A DNA stretch of 64,000 nt, from positions 88,379-152,378 of the forward strand of contig NZ_PJEO01000015.1 of assembly GCF_002843175.1 (NCBI RefSeq). The letters are read 5' to 3'. The notes beneath the pieces were generated by a model that did not search any database, had not been told where the DNA came from, and saw nothing but the letters and a program-made list of their open reading frames with translations. Position 1 is the first letter of the stretch; each line of letters begins with the position of its first letter. The stretch is from Confluentibacter flavum. Lineage in GTDB: Bacteria; Bacteroidota; Bacteroidia; Flavobacteriales; Flavobacteriaceae. Both the position numbers and the translations under genes were made by a program. This document shows positions 17,972 through 26,516 of this stretch, piece by piece.

Positions 17972-20002
17972 TTATTTACGGGGAATGATGTCGATTATGA
18001 CCGTTCTATTGTAAAAACGTTCCTCAGGTTGCTTGTTATTAAACTGTGACAGGTTTGGGTCTTCACCAAATCCATGCACTTCAAAAGTCACATCTGTTCT
18101 GCCTGTTTTTGCCAAGGCTTCCTTGATAATAGCTTGCACATCATTTGCGCGTGCTACAGATAATTTTTGGTTGTAAGCGGCATCACCTATCACATCTGTA
18201 TGGCCGTGTATAATTACTTTTCCGCCCGTTGGTATCTTTGGTGTCACCACTTCAGTAAGATAGGTGTTATACATAGTTATTGATTTAGAATCATTGAAGT
18301 TGTAAGGCACGCTAAAACGCATGGCTTCTTCATTTTTGGAAGGCGTCCAAAGAACCATTTTGGTTGAGGTTTCTTTTACTACAGTTAAGCCTTCTTTTGT
18401 AATTCCTGTCATTTTCACGTTGTAAACACCTTCAGGCCGTGTGCCCATGATTGTTTTTCCTGGAATGGTAACTACATCTTGTGTATAAGGGCCAAAACTT
18501 TGTTTTTTACCCTTATCATCTTCTATTTCCAATGTCCAAGATGTAAAAGCATCTGCACCACCTTCATTATTAAAAGTAACATAACTTTCTACAGGTGCTT
18601 CCTGTACGTTTACAATTTTTACAGGTTTCAACGGGGCATCTGGGCCACTATGGAACTCTATTAACAATGCAGGTGAATTACTTTCAATCGAAACCCTTCG
18701 GTCTCCCTGACGTAGCAATTCAAGTTCTTCAGTGGCACCCGGTTGTTCTGATGGGATTTTTGGTTTATTGCGACCTTCAGTAGTTATTCTGGAACCAGCC
18801 ATAGCGAAAACCTCGGTTAAATAACGTTTTACGGATTCAGCCATTGTTTTTGCATCATCAACTCCTTTTTCAGAAGAACCAACCAGTTTAATATTGGTGT
18901 TAGGATTTTTTACCATACGGTCACCAAGTATATTCAATATATTATAATATACAACCATTTGCCTTTCAGAACGTCCCGAAAGATTAGCAGGTGTGAATAA
19001 TTGAACATTTTCTTCTTTAAAATTCTTAACATCTTCTTTTTTCAATAATACATAACGGTTAGGTATCTCTGTAGAACCTAAATCGAAGAATACATAATTA
19101 ATTACTGGAAACGTTTCTACTACAGTACGCTCTGAAGGAATATTTTCCGGAGCATTAACTGTAAAATTAACTTTTGGATCTGCAACTTTTACATCCTCTT
19201 CTTCAACAGTTGTATTTTTGCCTACTCCAAACTTAAGAATAGCACCGGCCCTGATGGTTGTGATATTCCAAGTTTCTGTAGATCTTGGAGACTGACCAAA
19301 ATAGGGGTGGAATGCAACAAAAGGAGAAAGTACAAATTGCGTTTTGTTGTTTTGGGATGAAAGCGGGATGTCATATCCGGCACCAATTTGCATGGATATA
19401 AGAGTGTTTTTCACCTCACTAAAATCGCCTGTTTCTTCTGGTAACATTACCTGTTCAGGGAAAGCTGGGTTTGGATGCAACTGATAGGTAAACGCTTTAT
19501 CCATATTGAAGGCGAAACGTGGGCCTGCATATAAATAAAAATCATTTCTAAAAGGAGCAAAGCGTATACTTGGCTCAATCGTTAAGTAGCTGAGGTTAGT
19601 TGACAGGTCCATTGGGCAATTACATACAGACAATGTTTCGTCAAATTCCCCTTTTCGACTGTCTAAGCCAAACTGCAACATCATACCCCATAAAGAACCA
19701 GGGCGATAGTATTCAATAGATGGAGCAAGAAATAGTCCTACACCAGAACCATCACCAAACGCTTTAGGTACAGTTAGGTCAGCATTTAATTGCTGTGTAC
19801 TTCCCTGATAGAAGTTGAAATTGGCTCCTGTTGCAACACCAAACCACCATGATGGTTTGGAAAATGTGTCTTGTTCTTGTGCCTGAAGTGGCGCTTGTAT
19901 AACTGCTATTATAAAAGCGAATAAAATGACACTTTTTATATTTGTTGTATAAGTGGACCAGGCTTTGCCTGATCCCTTATTTTTATTATATTTTGTTTTC
20001 AT
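17972..20002 (-). CDS. OmpA-family outer-membrane protein with N-terminal beta-barrel
   Basis: 676 residues. The N-terminus has a long basic region and a signal peptide (about 25-42). Residues 50-265 look like an outer-membrane barrel (PSWWFGVATGANFNFYQGS, YLYAGPRFAFN). A linker with a beta-sandwich-like segment follows. The last 120 residues form an OmpA-like peptidoglycan-binding domain: VIIHGHTDVIGDAAYNQKLS, ARANDVQAI, then VHGFGED and FYNRTVIIDI. It probably ties the outer membrane to the cell wall. Its gene starts 13 bp after the DUF3494 lipoprotein gene, so the two are likely one transcript. Confidence 0.85.
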   Translation of the reverse strand: MKTKYNKNKGSGKAWSTYTTNIKSVILFAFIIAVIQAPLQAQEQDTFSKPSWWFGVATGANFNFYQGSTQQLNADLTVPKAFGDGSGVGLFLAPSIEYYRPGSLWGMMLQFGLDSRKGEFDETLSVCNCPMDLSTNLSYLTIEPSIRFAPFRNDFYLYAGPRFAFNMDKAFTYQLHPNPAFPEQVMLPEETGDFSEVKNTLISMQIGAGYDIPLSSQNNKTQFVLSPFVAFHPYFGQSPRSTETWNITTIRAGAILKFGVGKNTTVEEEDVKVADPKVNFTVNAPENIPSERTVVETFPVINYVFFDLGSTEIPNRYVLLKKEDVKNFKEENVQLFTPANLSGRSERQMVVYYNILNILGDRMVKNPNTNIKLVGSSEKGVDDAKTMAESVKRYLTEVFAMAGSRITTEGRNKPKIPSEQPGATEELELLRQGDRRVSIESNSPALLIEFHSGPDAPLKPVKIVNVQEAPVESYVTFNNEGGADAFTSWTLEIEDDKGKKQSFGPYTQDVVTIPGKTIMGTRPEGVYNVKMTGITKEGLTVVKETSTKMVLWTPSKNEEAMRFSVPYNFNDSKSITMYNTYLTEVVTPKIPTGGKVIIHGHTDVIGDAAYNQKLSVARANDVQAIIKEALAKTGRTDVTFEVHGFGEDPNLSQFNNKQPEERFYNRTVIIDIIPRK

Positions 20003-20015
20003 GTTCTAGGTAGAT

Positions 20016-21749
20016 TTAAGGTCTGTAAATAAAGTTTGTACTAGTCAGGGTAACTGCTCCATTGCTGCAAAGCATTCTTCCAACAGCTTGTGAATAAGCA
20101 TTCATGGTAACTGACGTCAATGCAAGAACATTACCTTTAAATGACGTGTAATCCCCAATTACAGCTGAACTTCCAACTTGCCAAATAATATTCTTTGCCT
20201 GTGCACCGCCTATTAGGATAACGTTACCACCTGCTGGAGATGGATATGGTGCTCCTCCCACTGTTGTAAAATCACTTGCAATCTGGAAAATCCATTCGGC
20301 ATTTGGATCACCTTGCCCATCAAGAGTTAGGTTTCCATTTTGTATCAATAATGTTGAATTTGATTTGTAAATACCAGGAGGCAGTGTTTGACCACCTAAA
20401 TCTCCTGCTACAGTAGCCGGTGCAGGTGAAGTTGCTCCCTCTGCTGCAAGATAGGCTGCAGTAAGGTCATCTTTAGCTTGTAATAACATAGCAGGTACTG
20501 GGTCTGCATCATCAGCGGCATAAAAATCACCATTGAATATAAGTCCTGGTCCACCATCTACTTCAAAAAAGCCTGTTATTGATGATCTAGCACCGGGATA
20601 TATACCAATATCCAAATCATGTATTTCACTTGCTCCTGCATTATTGCTTACCGCTACTCCCGAGATTATTCCAAATCGTGCTACAGAGCCTAAAGCAATT
20701 GTTGGATTAAAGGGCGTTCCAGCTGTAGTAAATTCCCATTCATGATTATTTGCCAACGGAATACCTGCTACATTGGTGGCTCCCGTTGTTATGGTAGCCT
20801 TGTATAAAGTACCTGGCAAAAGATCAACTGAAGGAAAGAAAGAAGCTGTTAAAGCGTTGTAACTTACTGTACCAGTCACAGAATTTGTCCCTTCCTGTAA
20901 AGTGAACGTGGTTTCATCTATGGTAGCCAAATCCATTGGCTCGCTAAATGTGGCCGTGATTGTTTTGTCTAGTGCAACATCTATTTCATCGTCCTCAGGA
21001 TCTGTGGAAGTTACCATAGGTGCTAATAAGGTTCCTGTGGTAAAACTCCACTCGTAATTGTTTTCTAAGGGGATGCCTGTAGCATTAGTGGCATCTGTAG
21101 TTATTGTTACAGTATATAGCGTATTTGCCTCAAGATTTACGGTAGGGGTAAAAGTAGCGGTAAAATTATTATAGGTCACTACTCCAGATATAGCTGTAGA
21201 ACCGTCCATTAAAATAAAACTTGTTTCATCTATGGTGAGCGGATCCATTGGCTGGCTAAATGTTGCTGTGATGGTTTTATTTACTACAACATCTGTTTCC
21301 TCGTCTTCGGGATTAGTTGAGATAACCATTGGCGATACTGTTATGCCAGTACTGAATGTCCAAACATACTCTTCCTGTAGGGCATTACCATTAAGATCCT
21401 TAACGGAAGTTTTTACCCTTCCGGTGTAGGTAGTACTTCTTTCCAGTGGAGCTGCAGGCGTAAAGGTTGCAGTAAAGCCACTATACGTTATAGTACCTGC
21501 AATCGCTGATCCCGACTCAATAATAATAGATGCCTCCGTTATGTCCGTTATGGTTGCAGGGTTCATTTCCTCATTAAAGGTCACTGTTATAACCTGGGAA
21601 AGTGGTACATTAGTATCGTTATTATCAGGGTTAGTTGCTATTACCAAGGGGCATATCCCAATGGTTTCTATGAAGCTGTCTTTTTCGCAGGCCGAAAAAA
21701 GCACAAGCATTATTAATGTAAAAATTGACAAGGGTCTAAATGTTTTCAT
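20016..21749 (-). CDS. Lipoprotein with three Big_5 Ig-like repeats and a C-terminal DUF3494 ice-binding-like domain
   Basis: 577 residues. A lipoprotein signal ends at the Cys in LVLFSACEKD (about residue 21). Three tandem Ig-like repeats of about 100 residues follow, each with the pattern TNP.d.ET.V..n.TITATFS.PMDP.TI. The last ~220 residues are a DUF3494 domain (VARFGIISGVAVSN, DLDIGIYPGA, GDLGGQTLPPGIYKS, TLDGQGDPNAEWIFQI, GDYTSFKGNVLAL), the fold of type-1 ice-binding proteins and related adhesins. It would be surface-exposed. True ice binding cannot be judged by eye; many members are adhesins. It is coupled to the downstream OmpA-family gene. Confidence 0.85.
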   Translation of the reverse strand: MKTFRPLSIFTLIMLVLFSACEKDSFIETIGICPLVIATNPDNNDTNVPLSQVITVTFNEEMNPATITDITEASIIIESGSAIAGTITYSGFTATFTPAAPLERSTTYTGRVKTSVKDLNGNALQEEYVWTFSTGITVSPMVISTNPEDEETDVVVNKTITATFSQPMDPLTIDETSFILMDGSTAISGVVTYNNFTATFTPTVNLEANTLYTVTITTDATNATGIPLENNYEWSFTTGTLLAPMVTSTDPEDDEIDVALDKTITATFSEPMDLATIDETTFTLQEGTNSVTGTVSYNALTASFFPSVDLLPGTLYKATITTGATNVAGIPLANNHEWEFTTAGTPFNPTIALGSVARFGIISGVAVSNNAGASEIHDLDIGIYPGARSSITGFFEVDGGPGLIFNGDFYAADDADPVPAMLLQAKDDLTAAYLAAEGATSPAPATVAGDLGGQTLPPGIYKSNSTLLIQNGNLTLDGQGDPNAEWIFQIASDFTTVGGAPYPSPAGGNVILIGGAQAKNIIWQVGSSAVIGDYTSFKGNVLALTSVTMNAYSQAVGRMLCSNGAVTLTSTNFIYRP

Positions 21750-22049
21750 GTATTTGTAGGGTTTAAAAGCAATCCGGAGGGAACGGGATACACTTGGGGT
21801 TTATGGGGCAAAGGTGATTTCTTATAACAGTAAAAGTGTTATAAAATTAAAAGTATTAATTACAACATTCATACATATTGTGATGGAAAATGTTATAAAG
21901 AGTTGTTATATAGATGGTGTTCTATTTTCATTATTTTATGTTGGTTGATAATAACGAAACGCGATTATTTTGAATGGAACAAAGAGGTGGGAAAAGGAAA
22001 ATAGTAAAAAAACACAAGACTGTCTTGATTACTATATGAATTAAAGATT

Positions 22050-22610
22050 TTAAAGGTCTTCAATGTTTTTTTTACGTTTTTCTTTCAGGTGTTTATAAAA
22101 ACTAGGTGTGAGTCCCGTTATTTTTTTGAATTGATTGGAAAGAGCACCTACACTACTGTAATTAAGTTTATGGGAAATTTCAGTAAGGTTTAACTCATCA
22201 TAGATAATCAGTTCTTTGACCCTTTCAATTTTATGGAGGAGAATGAATTGTTCAATGGTGATTCCTTGGTTTTCGGAAAAAATATTAGCGAGATATGTAT
22301 AATTATAATTTAGTTTTTCACTTAGGTAATTGGAGAATTTAATTTTCGGAAGTTCATCTTCATGATGAATCATTGTAATGATTACATTTTTTATTTTTTC
22401 AATGAGCATGGCTCGTTTATCATCCATTAATAAAAGCCCAGATTTCAATAACAAATATTTTAGTTGGTCGCGCTGCGTGTTGGATATCTCCTCCAGAATA
22501 TCCACTTCACCCAGATCTACTGTTACATAATTTAATCCGAGGTTTTTTAACTTCTCTTTCACAATCATTTTGCAACGATTGCTAACCATATATTTAATGT
22601 ATAATTTCAT
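22050..22610 (-). CDS. AraC-family regulator with a small ferredoxin-like N-terminal domain
   Basis: 186 residues. Residues 85-180 form the AraC-type double HTH: LNYNYTYLANIFSENQGITI, then LNLTEISHKLNYSSVGALSNQFKKITGLTPSFYK. The first ~45 residues (MKLYIKYMVSNRCKMIVKEK, LGLNYVTVDLGEVDI) resemble the beta-alpha-beta pattern of heavy-metal-associated (HMA) domains, with a single Cys at 13. It is a paralogue of the regulator at 28757-29320, with the same layout. The set of stress-type genes between them could be their shared target. The HMA comparison is inferred. Confidence 0.8.
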   Translation of the reverse strand: MKLYIKYMVSNRCKMIVKEKLKNLGLNYVTVDLGEVDILEEISNTQRDQLKYLLLKSGLLLMDDKRAMLIEKIKNVIITMIHHEDELPKIKFSNYLSEKLNYNYTYLANIFSENQGITIEQFILLHKIERVKELIIYDELNLTEISHKLNYSSVGALSNQFKKITGLTPSFYKHLKEKRKKNIEDL

Positions 22611-22811
22611 TCAGTACATTTAACGAAAGCTGATAATAAATAAATTTTTTAAATTAAATCTAGATTAGCCTAGATTTTACAGGTGACTTTTTTTAAAGTA
22701 ATTGGTTTTAAAAGAGAAGAAGTTCTATAAAATAAATTCTTTTTATAATTGTAGGTTTGGGTTGGCTTTTAGTTCATTTAATTGAATATAAATATACAGA
22801 TAATATATTAT

Positions 22812-22841
22812 AAAAAACCACAAAATATTTTGTGGTTTTTT
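22812..22841. terminator. Palindromic terminator
   Basis: AAAAAACCACAAAATATTTTGTGGTTTTTT is a perfect palindrome with A- and T-runs at its ends. It lies 23 bp beyond the stop of the small lipoprotein gene at 22865 and would end the minus-strand transcript. Confidence 0.8.
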
Positions 22842-22864
22842 GTTTTTAAAAATGTTCGTAATCG

Positions 22865-23035
22865 TTAATCGACGGCATCTTCTATTTCATCAGCAGCATC
22901 ATCAATCGCGTCTCCAGTATCATCTATTGCTTCTTCAACGCTATCTTCTACTTTTTCTCCAGTTGTTTTTTCTCTACAGCTATTAAAGGCCGTCATGGAT
23001 AGAACAATTATAAATATATATGCTAATTTTTTCAT
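22865..23035 (-). CDS. Small acidic lipoprotein
   Basis: 56 residues: a lipoprotein signal (MKKLAYIFIIVLSMTAFNSC, lipobox NSC with Cys20), then a strongly acidic amphipathic tail with an approximate repeat (EAIDDTGDAIDDAADEIEDA). Such small acidic lipoproteins are common in Flavobacteriaceae stress clusters. It precedes a good terminator and follows the DUF1328 gene on the same strand. Function unknown. Confidence 0.7.
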   Translation of the reverse strand: MKKLAYIFIIVLSMTAFNSCREKTTGEKVEDSVEEAIDDTGDAIDDAADEIEDAVD

Positions 23036-23075
23036 GTTTTAATTTTTAAGGTTATCGATTTTCTTTTATTGGTTC

Positions 23076-23237
23076 TTATCTTTTAAAACCACCTTTTACA
23101 AGTGATAAAATGAATAAGACAATAAACACGAAGAATAGTATTTTAGCTATTCCTGCTGAAGTTCCTGCTACACCACCAAAGCCTAATACTCCAGCAATGA
23201 TTGCAATAATTATGAATATTATAGTCCACTTTAACAT
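23076..23237 (-). CDS. DUF1328 family small membrane protein
   Basis: 53 residues with two hydrophobic segments ([20 protein letters not shown] and [15 protein letters not shown]) separated by GTSAGIAK. This is the DUF1328/YtjA pattern, including the GFGGVAG turn, at full family length. Homologues are stress-induced inner-membrane proteins. It is part of the minus-strand cluster of small membrane proteins. Confidence 0.85.
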   Translation of the reverse strand: MLKWTIIFIIIAIIAGVLGFGGVAGTSAGIAKILFFVFIVLFILSLVKGGFKR

Positions 23238-23311
23238 AATTTTTATTTTAAGGGTTAATTATTAAGTTTAATTATTTTTTTGTTGGCTATATAAATTGCG
23301 ATAACGCGGTA

Positions 23312-23977
23312 TTATTCTTTTGCTTCAGCATTTTCAGCCGATTTTGCTCCCATTCTATTAACAGTATACATGGGTGCAAACTTTAATTTAAGTCCAGCAA
23401 TTTTTCTGTTATCAGAGCTTGTAAGACCTTCGTTTTCTACAGTATTTTTTCTAGTATCAATAGCTTCATACAATAGTTTAATTTCATCCCAATCTTCTCT
23501 AGAATAAGAGTCTTTATTGGTTTGTACAGTATTAACAAATGTTTCATAAACGCTTAGTATGTTGTCTTTATTGATCCATTCAAAAGCCATGTCACCACTA
23601 TCATCATAATTTGCTCCCAAAAGCGTTTTCCTAAAATTACTTTTGCTAGTACGGATGTCTTCTTTTTCTTTTTCAGCAATTAGATTGGTTTTATAAGTCT
23701 CATATTTTAATGTGGCATTATCCACATTTTCTAACAAGACAACTCTTTCTTCGTTATCATCTATGTCCACGCTTGCCATAGATTTATGGTTGTTATACCC
23801 ATCTTCAATACTTTCCCAATTAGAATAGGCTTCGGCATATTCTAGAGTTGCTATAGAATCCACATAACTTGTGTATTCTTCTACGTTTTGTTTGGCTATT
23901 TCTGCTTTTTCATCTTTACATGATGCAAATAATAAGGCAAATAAGCAGATTCCGATTGTTAACTTTATTGTTTTCAT
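23312..23977 (-). CDS. Hypothetical lipoprotein
   Basis: 221 residues with a lipoprotein signal (LFALLFASCKDEK, Cys near 20) followed by an entirely helical, charged mature region; Tyr- and Glu-rich helices such as YVDSIATLEYAEAYSNWES suggest an extended coiled-coil structure. No domain is recognised. It begins 4 bp after the upstream 110-residue gene, so the genes are cotranscribed. Confidence 0.7.
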   Translation of the reverse strand: MKTIKLTIGICLFALLFASCKDEKAEIAKQNVEEYTSYVDSIATLEYAEAYSNWESIEDGYNNHKSMASVDIDDNEERVVLLENVDNATLKYETYKTNLIAEKEKEDIRTSKSNFRKTLLGANYDDSGDMAFEWINKDNILSVYETFVNTVQTNKDSYSREDWDEIKLLYEAIDTRKNTVENEGLTSSDNRKIAGLKLKFAPMYTVNRMGAKSAENAEAKE

Positions 23978-23981
23978 AATT

Positions 23982-24314
23982 TTAATGTTTGATTTTTTTT
24001 GAAATTATTTTTGTTGCAAGGTATTGTACGCCGTAACCAAACAAATTTGTGAATATGGAATTTGTTTTGCCTACTAATATTTTTTTTGATAAATAGCCTC
24101 CTACTAAACTGAGTGCTGATTCTAGGATATTGCCTTTAAGTTGGGGTTCTTCTTTAATATCGTTTAAGACTCTATTTAATAATCTAGAAGGTCTTAATTC
24201 TTTATAGGTAAGGTCTAATTGTCCTTTTAACTCCCTAGTTTTTATTTTTTGTTTGTTTTCTAGAGCTGTAATTTTTGCATCCAAAAGCTGACTTTGATTA
24301 CTATAATTCTTCAT
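23982..24314 (-). CDS. Hypothetical protein, coupled to holin-like gene
   Basis: 110 residues. The N-terminal half is a charged coiled coil (LLDAKITALENKQKIKTREL). The C-terminal half has two weakly hydrophobic segments with glycines (ALSLVGGYLSKKIL, FTNLFGYGVQYLATKII). Its start overlaps the end of the holin-like gene by 14 bp, so the two are translationally coupled and likely form a membrane complex. No family is recognised. Confidence 0.65.
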   Translation of the reverse strand: MKNYSNQSQLLDAKITALENKQKIKTRELKGQLDLTYKELRPSRLLNRVLNDIKEEPQLKGNILESALSLVGGYLSKKILVGKTNSIFTNLFGYGVQYLATKIISKKIKH

Positions 24315-24693
24315 TTTCTTCAGTATTGGATTCTATAAATTCAGGTTTTCTTGATTTTAGTAATTTTTCAATTACCAGATCTGTGATGGGTGCTTTAATT
24401 AACCTATCATTGAAAAAATAGAAAATGATGGTAATAACTAAATAGAAACCAGAGACAATTAAAAAGCCTAGGTAATAAGCCCCAAGTAAATTGCCTATTA
24501 ATAAACTAATGGCAATGTTTACAAAAAGGGTAAATAAAGAAAACACCAAAGCTATTGCTATTCTTGATACTAAAGACGAAACAACATCTGCTGTTACATC
24601 TATAGCATTCAATTTATATAGCTCTAAACTAGTTTCGGTATATTCTTTAACTTTATCATAAAGCAATTCTATATGTTTGGCTGTGGTTTCCAT
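24301..24693 (-). CDS. Phage-holin-superfamily-like membrane protein (DUF1469 type)
   Basis: 130 residues. An amphipathic N-terminal helix (HIELLYDKVKEYTETSLELY) is followed by two transmembrane segments (about 42-70 and 73-95) with the AYYLGFLIVSGFYLV second span. This is the layout of the DUF1469/holin-like proteins that travel with YtxH proteins in stress clusters. Despite the name these are not lysis proteins. The YtxH gene lies upstream, 31 bp away, on the same strand. Confidence 0.75.
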   Translation of the reverse strand: METTAKHIELLYDKVKEYTETSLELYKLNAIDVTADVVSSLVSRIAIALVFSLFTLFVNIAISLLIGNLLGAYYLGFLIVSGFYLVITIIFYFFNDRLIKAPITDLVIEKLLKSRKPEFIESNTEENEEL

Positions 24694-24724
24694 TTATTAT
24701 TGTTTAATAGGTTCTTTTGATTAT

Positions 24725-24991
24725 TTAATAGGTTTTTTTCATATTATCTTTTATTGTTTCTTTTTCTTTATTCAAGAATTCTTCACCGTTTTCTTTAAGA
24801 GAGCTATATTTATCTGAAACGGTATCTAAAAAGTCGTTAAAACCTTCTTTTACTTTGTCTTTAGCTTGTTTGCTTTTTTCCGAGATTTTTCTTCTGGTAG
24901 CTTCACCTTTGTCTGGGGCGAATAAAACGCCTAAAGTTGCTCCTACTGCTACACCTGCTAACAGGCCTAATATTGTGTTACTTGTTTTCAT
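24725..24991 (-). CDS. YtxH domain-containing general-stress protein
   Basis: 88 residues. A glycine-zipper transmembrane segment opens the protein (LGLLAGVAVGATLGVLFAPD) with the family signature FAPDKGEATRRKI. A long charged amphipathic helix follows (SKQAKDKVKEGFNDFLDTV). YtxH proteins are linked to general stress responses in Firmicutes and Bacteroidota. Length is normal. Confidence 0.88.
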   Translation of the reverse strand: MKTSNTILGLLAGVAVGATLGVLFAPDKGEATRRKISEKSKQAKDKVKEGFNDFLDTVSDKYSSLKENGEEFLNKEKETIKDNMKKTY

Positions 24992-25036
24992 TTTTTTTAA
25001 TTTTAATTGTTAATTGTTATTAATTTATTTTAATTA

Positions 25037-25192
25037 TTAAATTCCTCTACCACCACCTATTAATCTTAATAAAATGGCGATTACTGCTATAACTAATAGA
25101 ATGTGTATTAGTCCGGTTGCGCTGTAAACAAAAACTCCGAATGCCCAACCAATTATTAGGATGACTGCGATGATGTATAATAAACTTCTCAT
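25037..25192 (-). CDS. lmo0937-family small membrane protein
   Basis: 51 residues with two hydrophobic segments (LLYIIAVILIIGWAFGVFVY and IHILLVIAVIAILLRLI) and a GGGRGI tail. The IIGWAFG...Y...G.IH..LVIA.IA.LLR pattern is that of the lmo0937/DUF5670 family. It lies between YtxH and the gene at 25218 on the minus strand. Confidence 0.82.
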   Translation of the reverse strand: MRSLLYIIAVILIIGWAFGVFVYSATGLIHILLVIAVIAILLRLIGGGRGI

Positions 25193-25217
25193 AATATTGT
25201 GTTTTATTGGTTAATTA

Positions 25218-25640
25218 TTATTTTAATATTTTAAATGATTCGTCTATATTGGATTTTACCTCCTCGGTACTTCCAAATGAATTTACCACCCTGATAGCTT
25301 CTTCTAAATTTACCGATACACCAGAGGCCTGACCAGAATTGGTTATTATATTCCAGGTGTAAACCTTATTTCCTAAATCTTCATTGATTAAAGACATCGG
25401 GATAATATTCTTTTTAAGAATTTTAGCATTGTTTGTTAGCAATGTTATTTCTTCATTTACACCATCCATACTCAAACAGGTTCCTGTAAACGATCCCAGT
25501 TCTGTTTCTATACTCCATTTATATACCTGTATAACTTTATCCTCTGCCTCCATATCATTTTTTTTTGTTGCTGCATTCATTTGGTTTGAGTATAACATCC
25601 TCGATGCCGCTATACCAGTTGCAATAATTGAATTTTTCAT
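25218..25640 (-). CDS. Hypothetical protein with internal two-fold repeat
   Basis: 140 residues. Two halves resemble each other: VYKWSIETELGSFTGTCLSM (about 39-58) and VYTWNIITNSGQASGVSVNL (about 93-112), each a short beta unit ending in an acidic helix. No signal for a known family. It lies in the stress cluster, on the same strand as its neighbours. Function unknown. Confidence 0.65.
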   Translation of the reverse strand: MKNSIIATGIAASRMLYSNQMNAATKKNDMEAEDKVIQVYKWSIETELGSFTGTCLSMDGVNEEITLLTNNAKILKKNIIPMSLINEDLGNKVYTWNIITNSGQASGVSVNLEEAIRVVNSFGSTEEVKSNIDESFKILK

Positions 25641-25658
25641 GACGTTAATTTTTAGTAT

Positions 25659-26237
25659 TTATATATCTTGAGCTTCTTGGTTTAATTTATTTAAAGCAGA
25701 TTCAATTTTGTTTGTATTGGATATTAATTCATGAGTATCTCTAACTGCTAATACTTTAAATTCTACATTATTCGTTGTTTTTCCTAAAGTTTCTAGCAAC
25801 CGTATTTGTGTTTTTATCTTATTTAAGATTATTTTTAATTTTTTTTCTATAAATTCATTATCATCAACATTTTTCAATTCAAATTCATTGCTTATGTTTA
25901 TATAGTTTGGAATTGAAATAAGTTTATCTTCTGCAAGTTTTTTGTAATTATTAGATATTTCAATGTGCGTTTGTTCCAATCTTTCAGTTAAATGGGCCAC
26001 ATTATCGAGGGTATCAACATACTCTATGGCCTCACATAATTCTAGAATATCCAAATTGTTTTTTGAAACACTAAGCAATAACTCAGCCTCTTTTTTGTAT
26101 ATGTTTATTCTAGTTTGAATGTCACTTACAATGTCATTCTCATCTTTGTCATTTTCTAAAATGTAATTACAAGAAATTAATGTGAGAGTTGCAAATACCG
26201 ACATCAATATCAGTTTTACCATGTTTCTAAATTTCAT
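25659..26237 (-). CDS. Hypothetical helical lipoprotein
   Basis: 192 residues with a lipoprotein signal (SVFATLTLISCNYILEND, Cys near 24) and a mature domain predicted to be all helical, with repeated Leu/Ile heptads. It resembles a four-helix bundle, but I recognise no family. It is the most upstream gene of the small-protein run on this strand; a gap of 280 bp separates it from the histidine kinase gene. Confidence 0.65.
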   Translation of the reverse strand: MKFRNMVKLILMSVFATLTLISCNYILENDKDENDIVSDIQTRINIYKKEAELLLSVSKNNLDILELCEAIEYVDTLDNVAHLTERLEQTHIEISNNYKKLAEDKLISIPNYINISNEFELKNVDDNEFIEKKLKIILNKIKTQIRLLETLGKTTNNVEFKVLAVRDTHELISNTNKIESALNKLNQEAQDI

Positions 26238-26516
26238 TTCTTCTTCCTTTACACTGCATTACAAATATGCAATGGAATGATGCTTTTTGTGTTATAATAT
26301 TTTTTACAATGCTTATAGAATTTACATTTCTTTTAATTTGATGCTTTATTGAATAAGTTTAATACAAATATGCGATGGCCTGCTACTTTTTATGTTACAG
26401 TATTATGGAGTATGGTTACAATATTCCAACATTTGTATTTAACACTAAAAAGAATACATATGAATTAACCTATCAAAAGCACTTGTAAGGTCTTATTGTA
26501 TTAAAAAATGGAAAAT

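Noticed and set aside
24301..24693. Phage holin as evidence for a prophage
   Set aside because: This holin-like family is common in bacterial stress clusters, and no phage structural or lysis genes are near.
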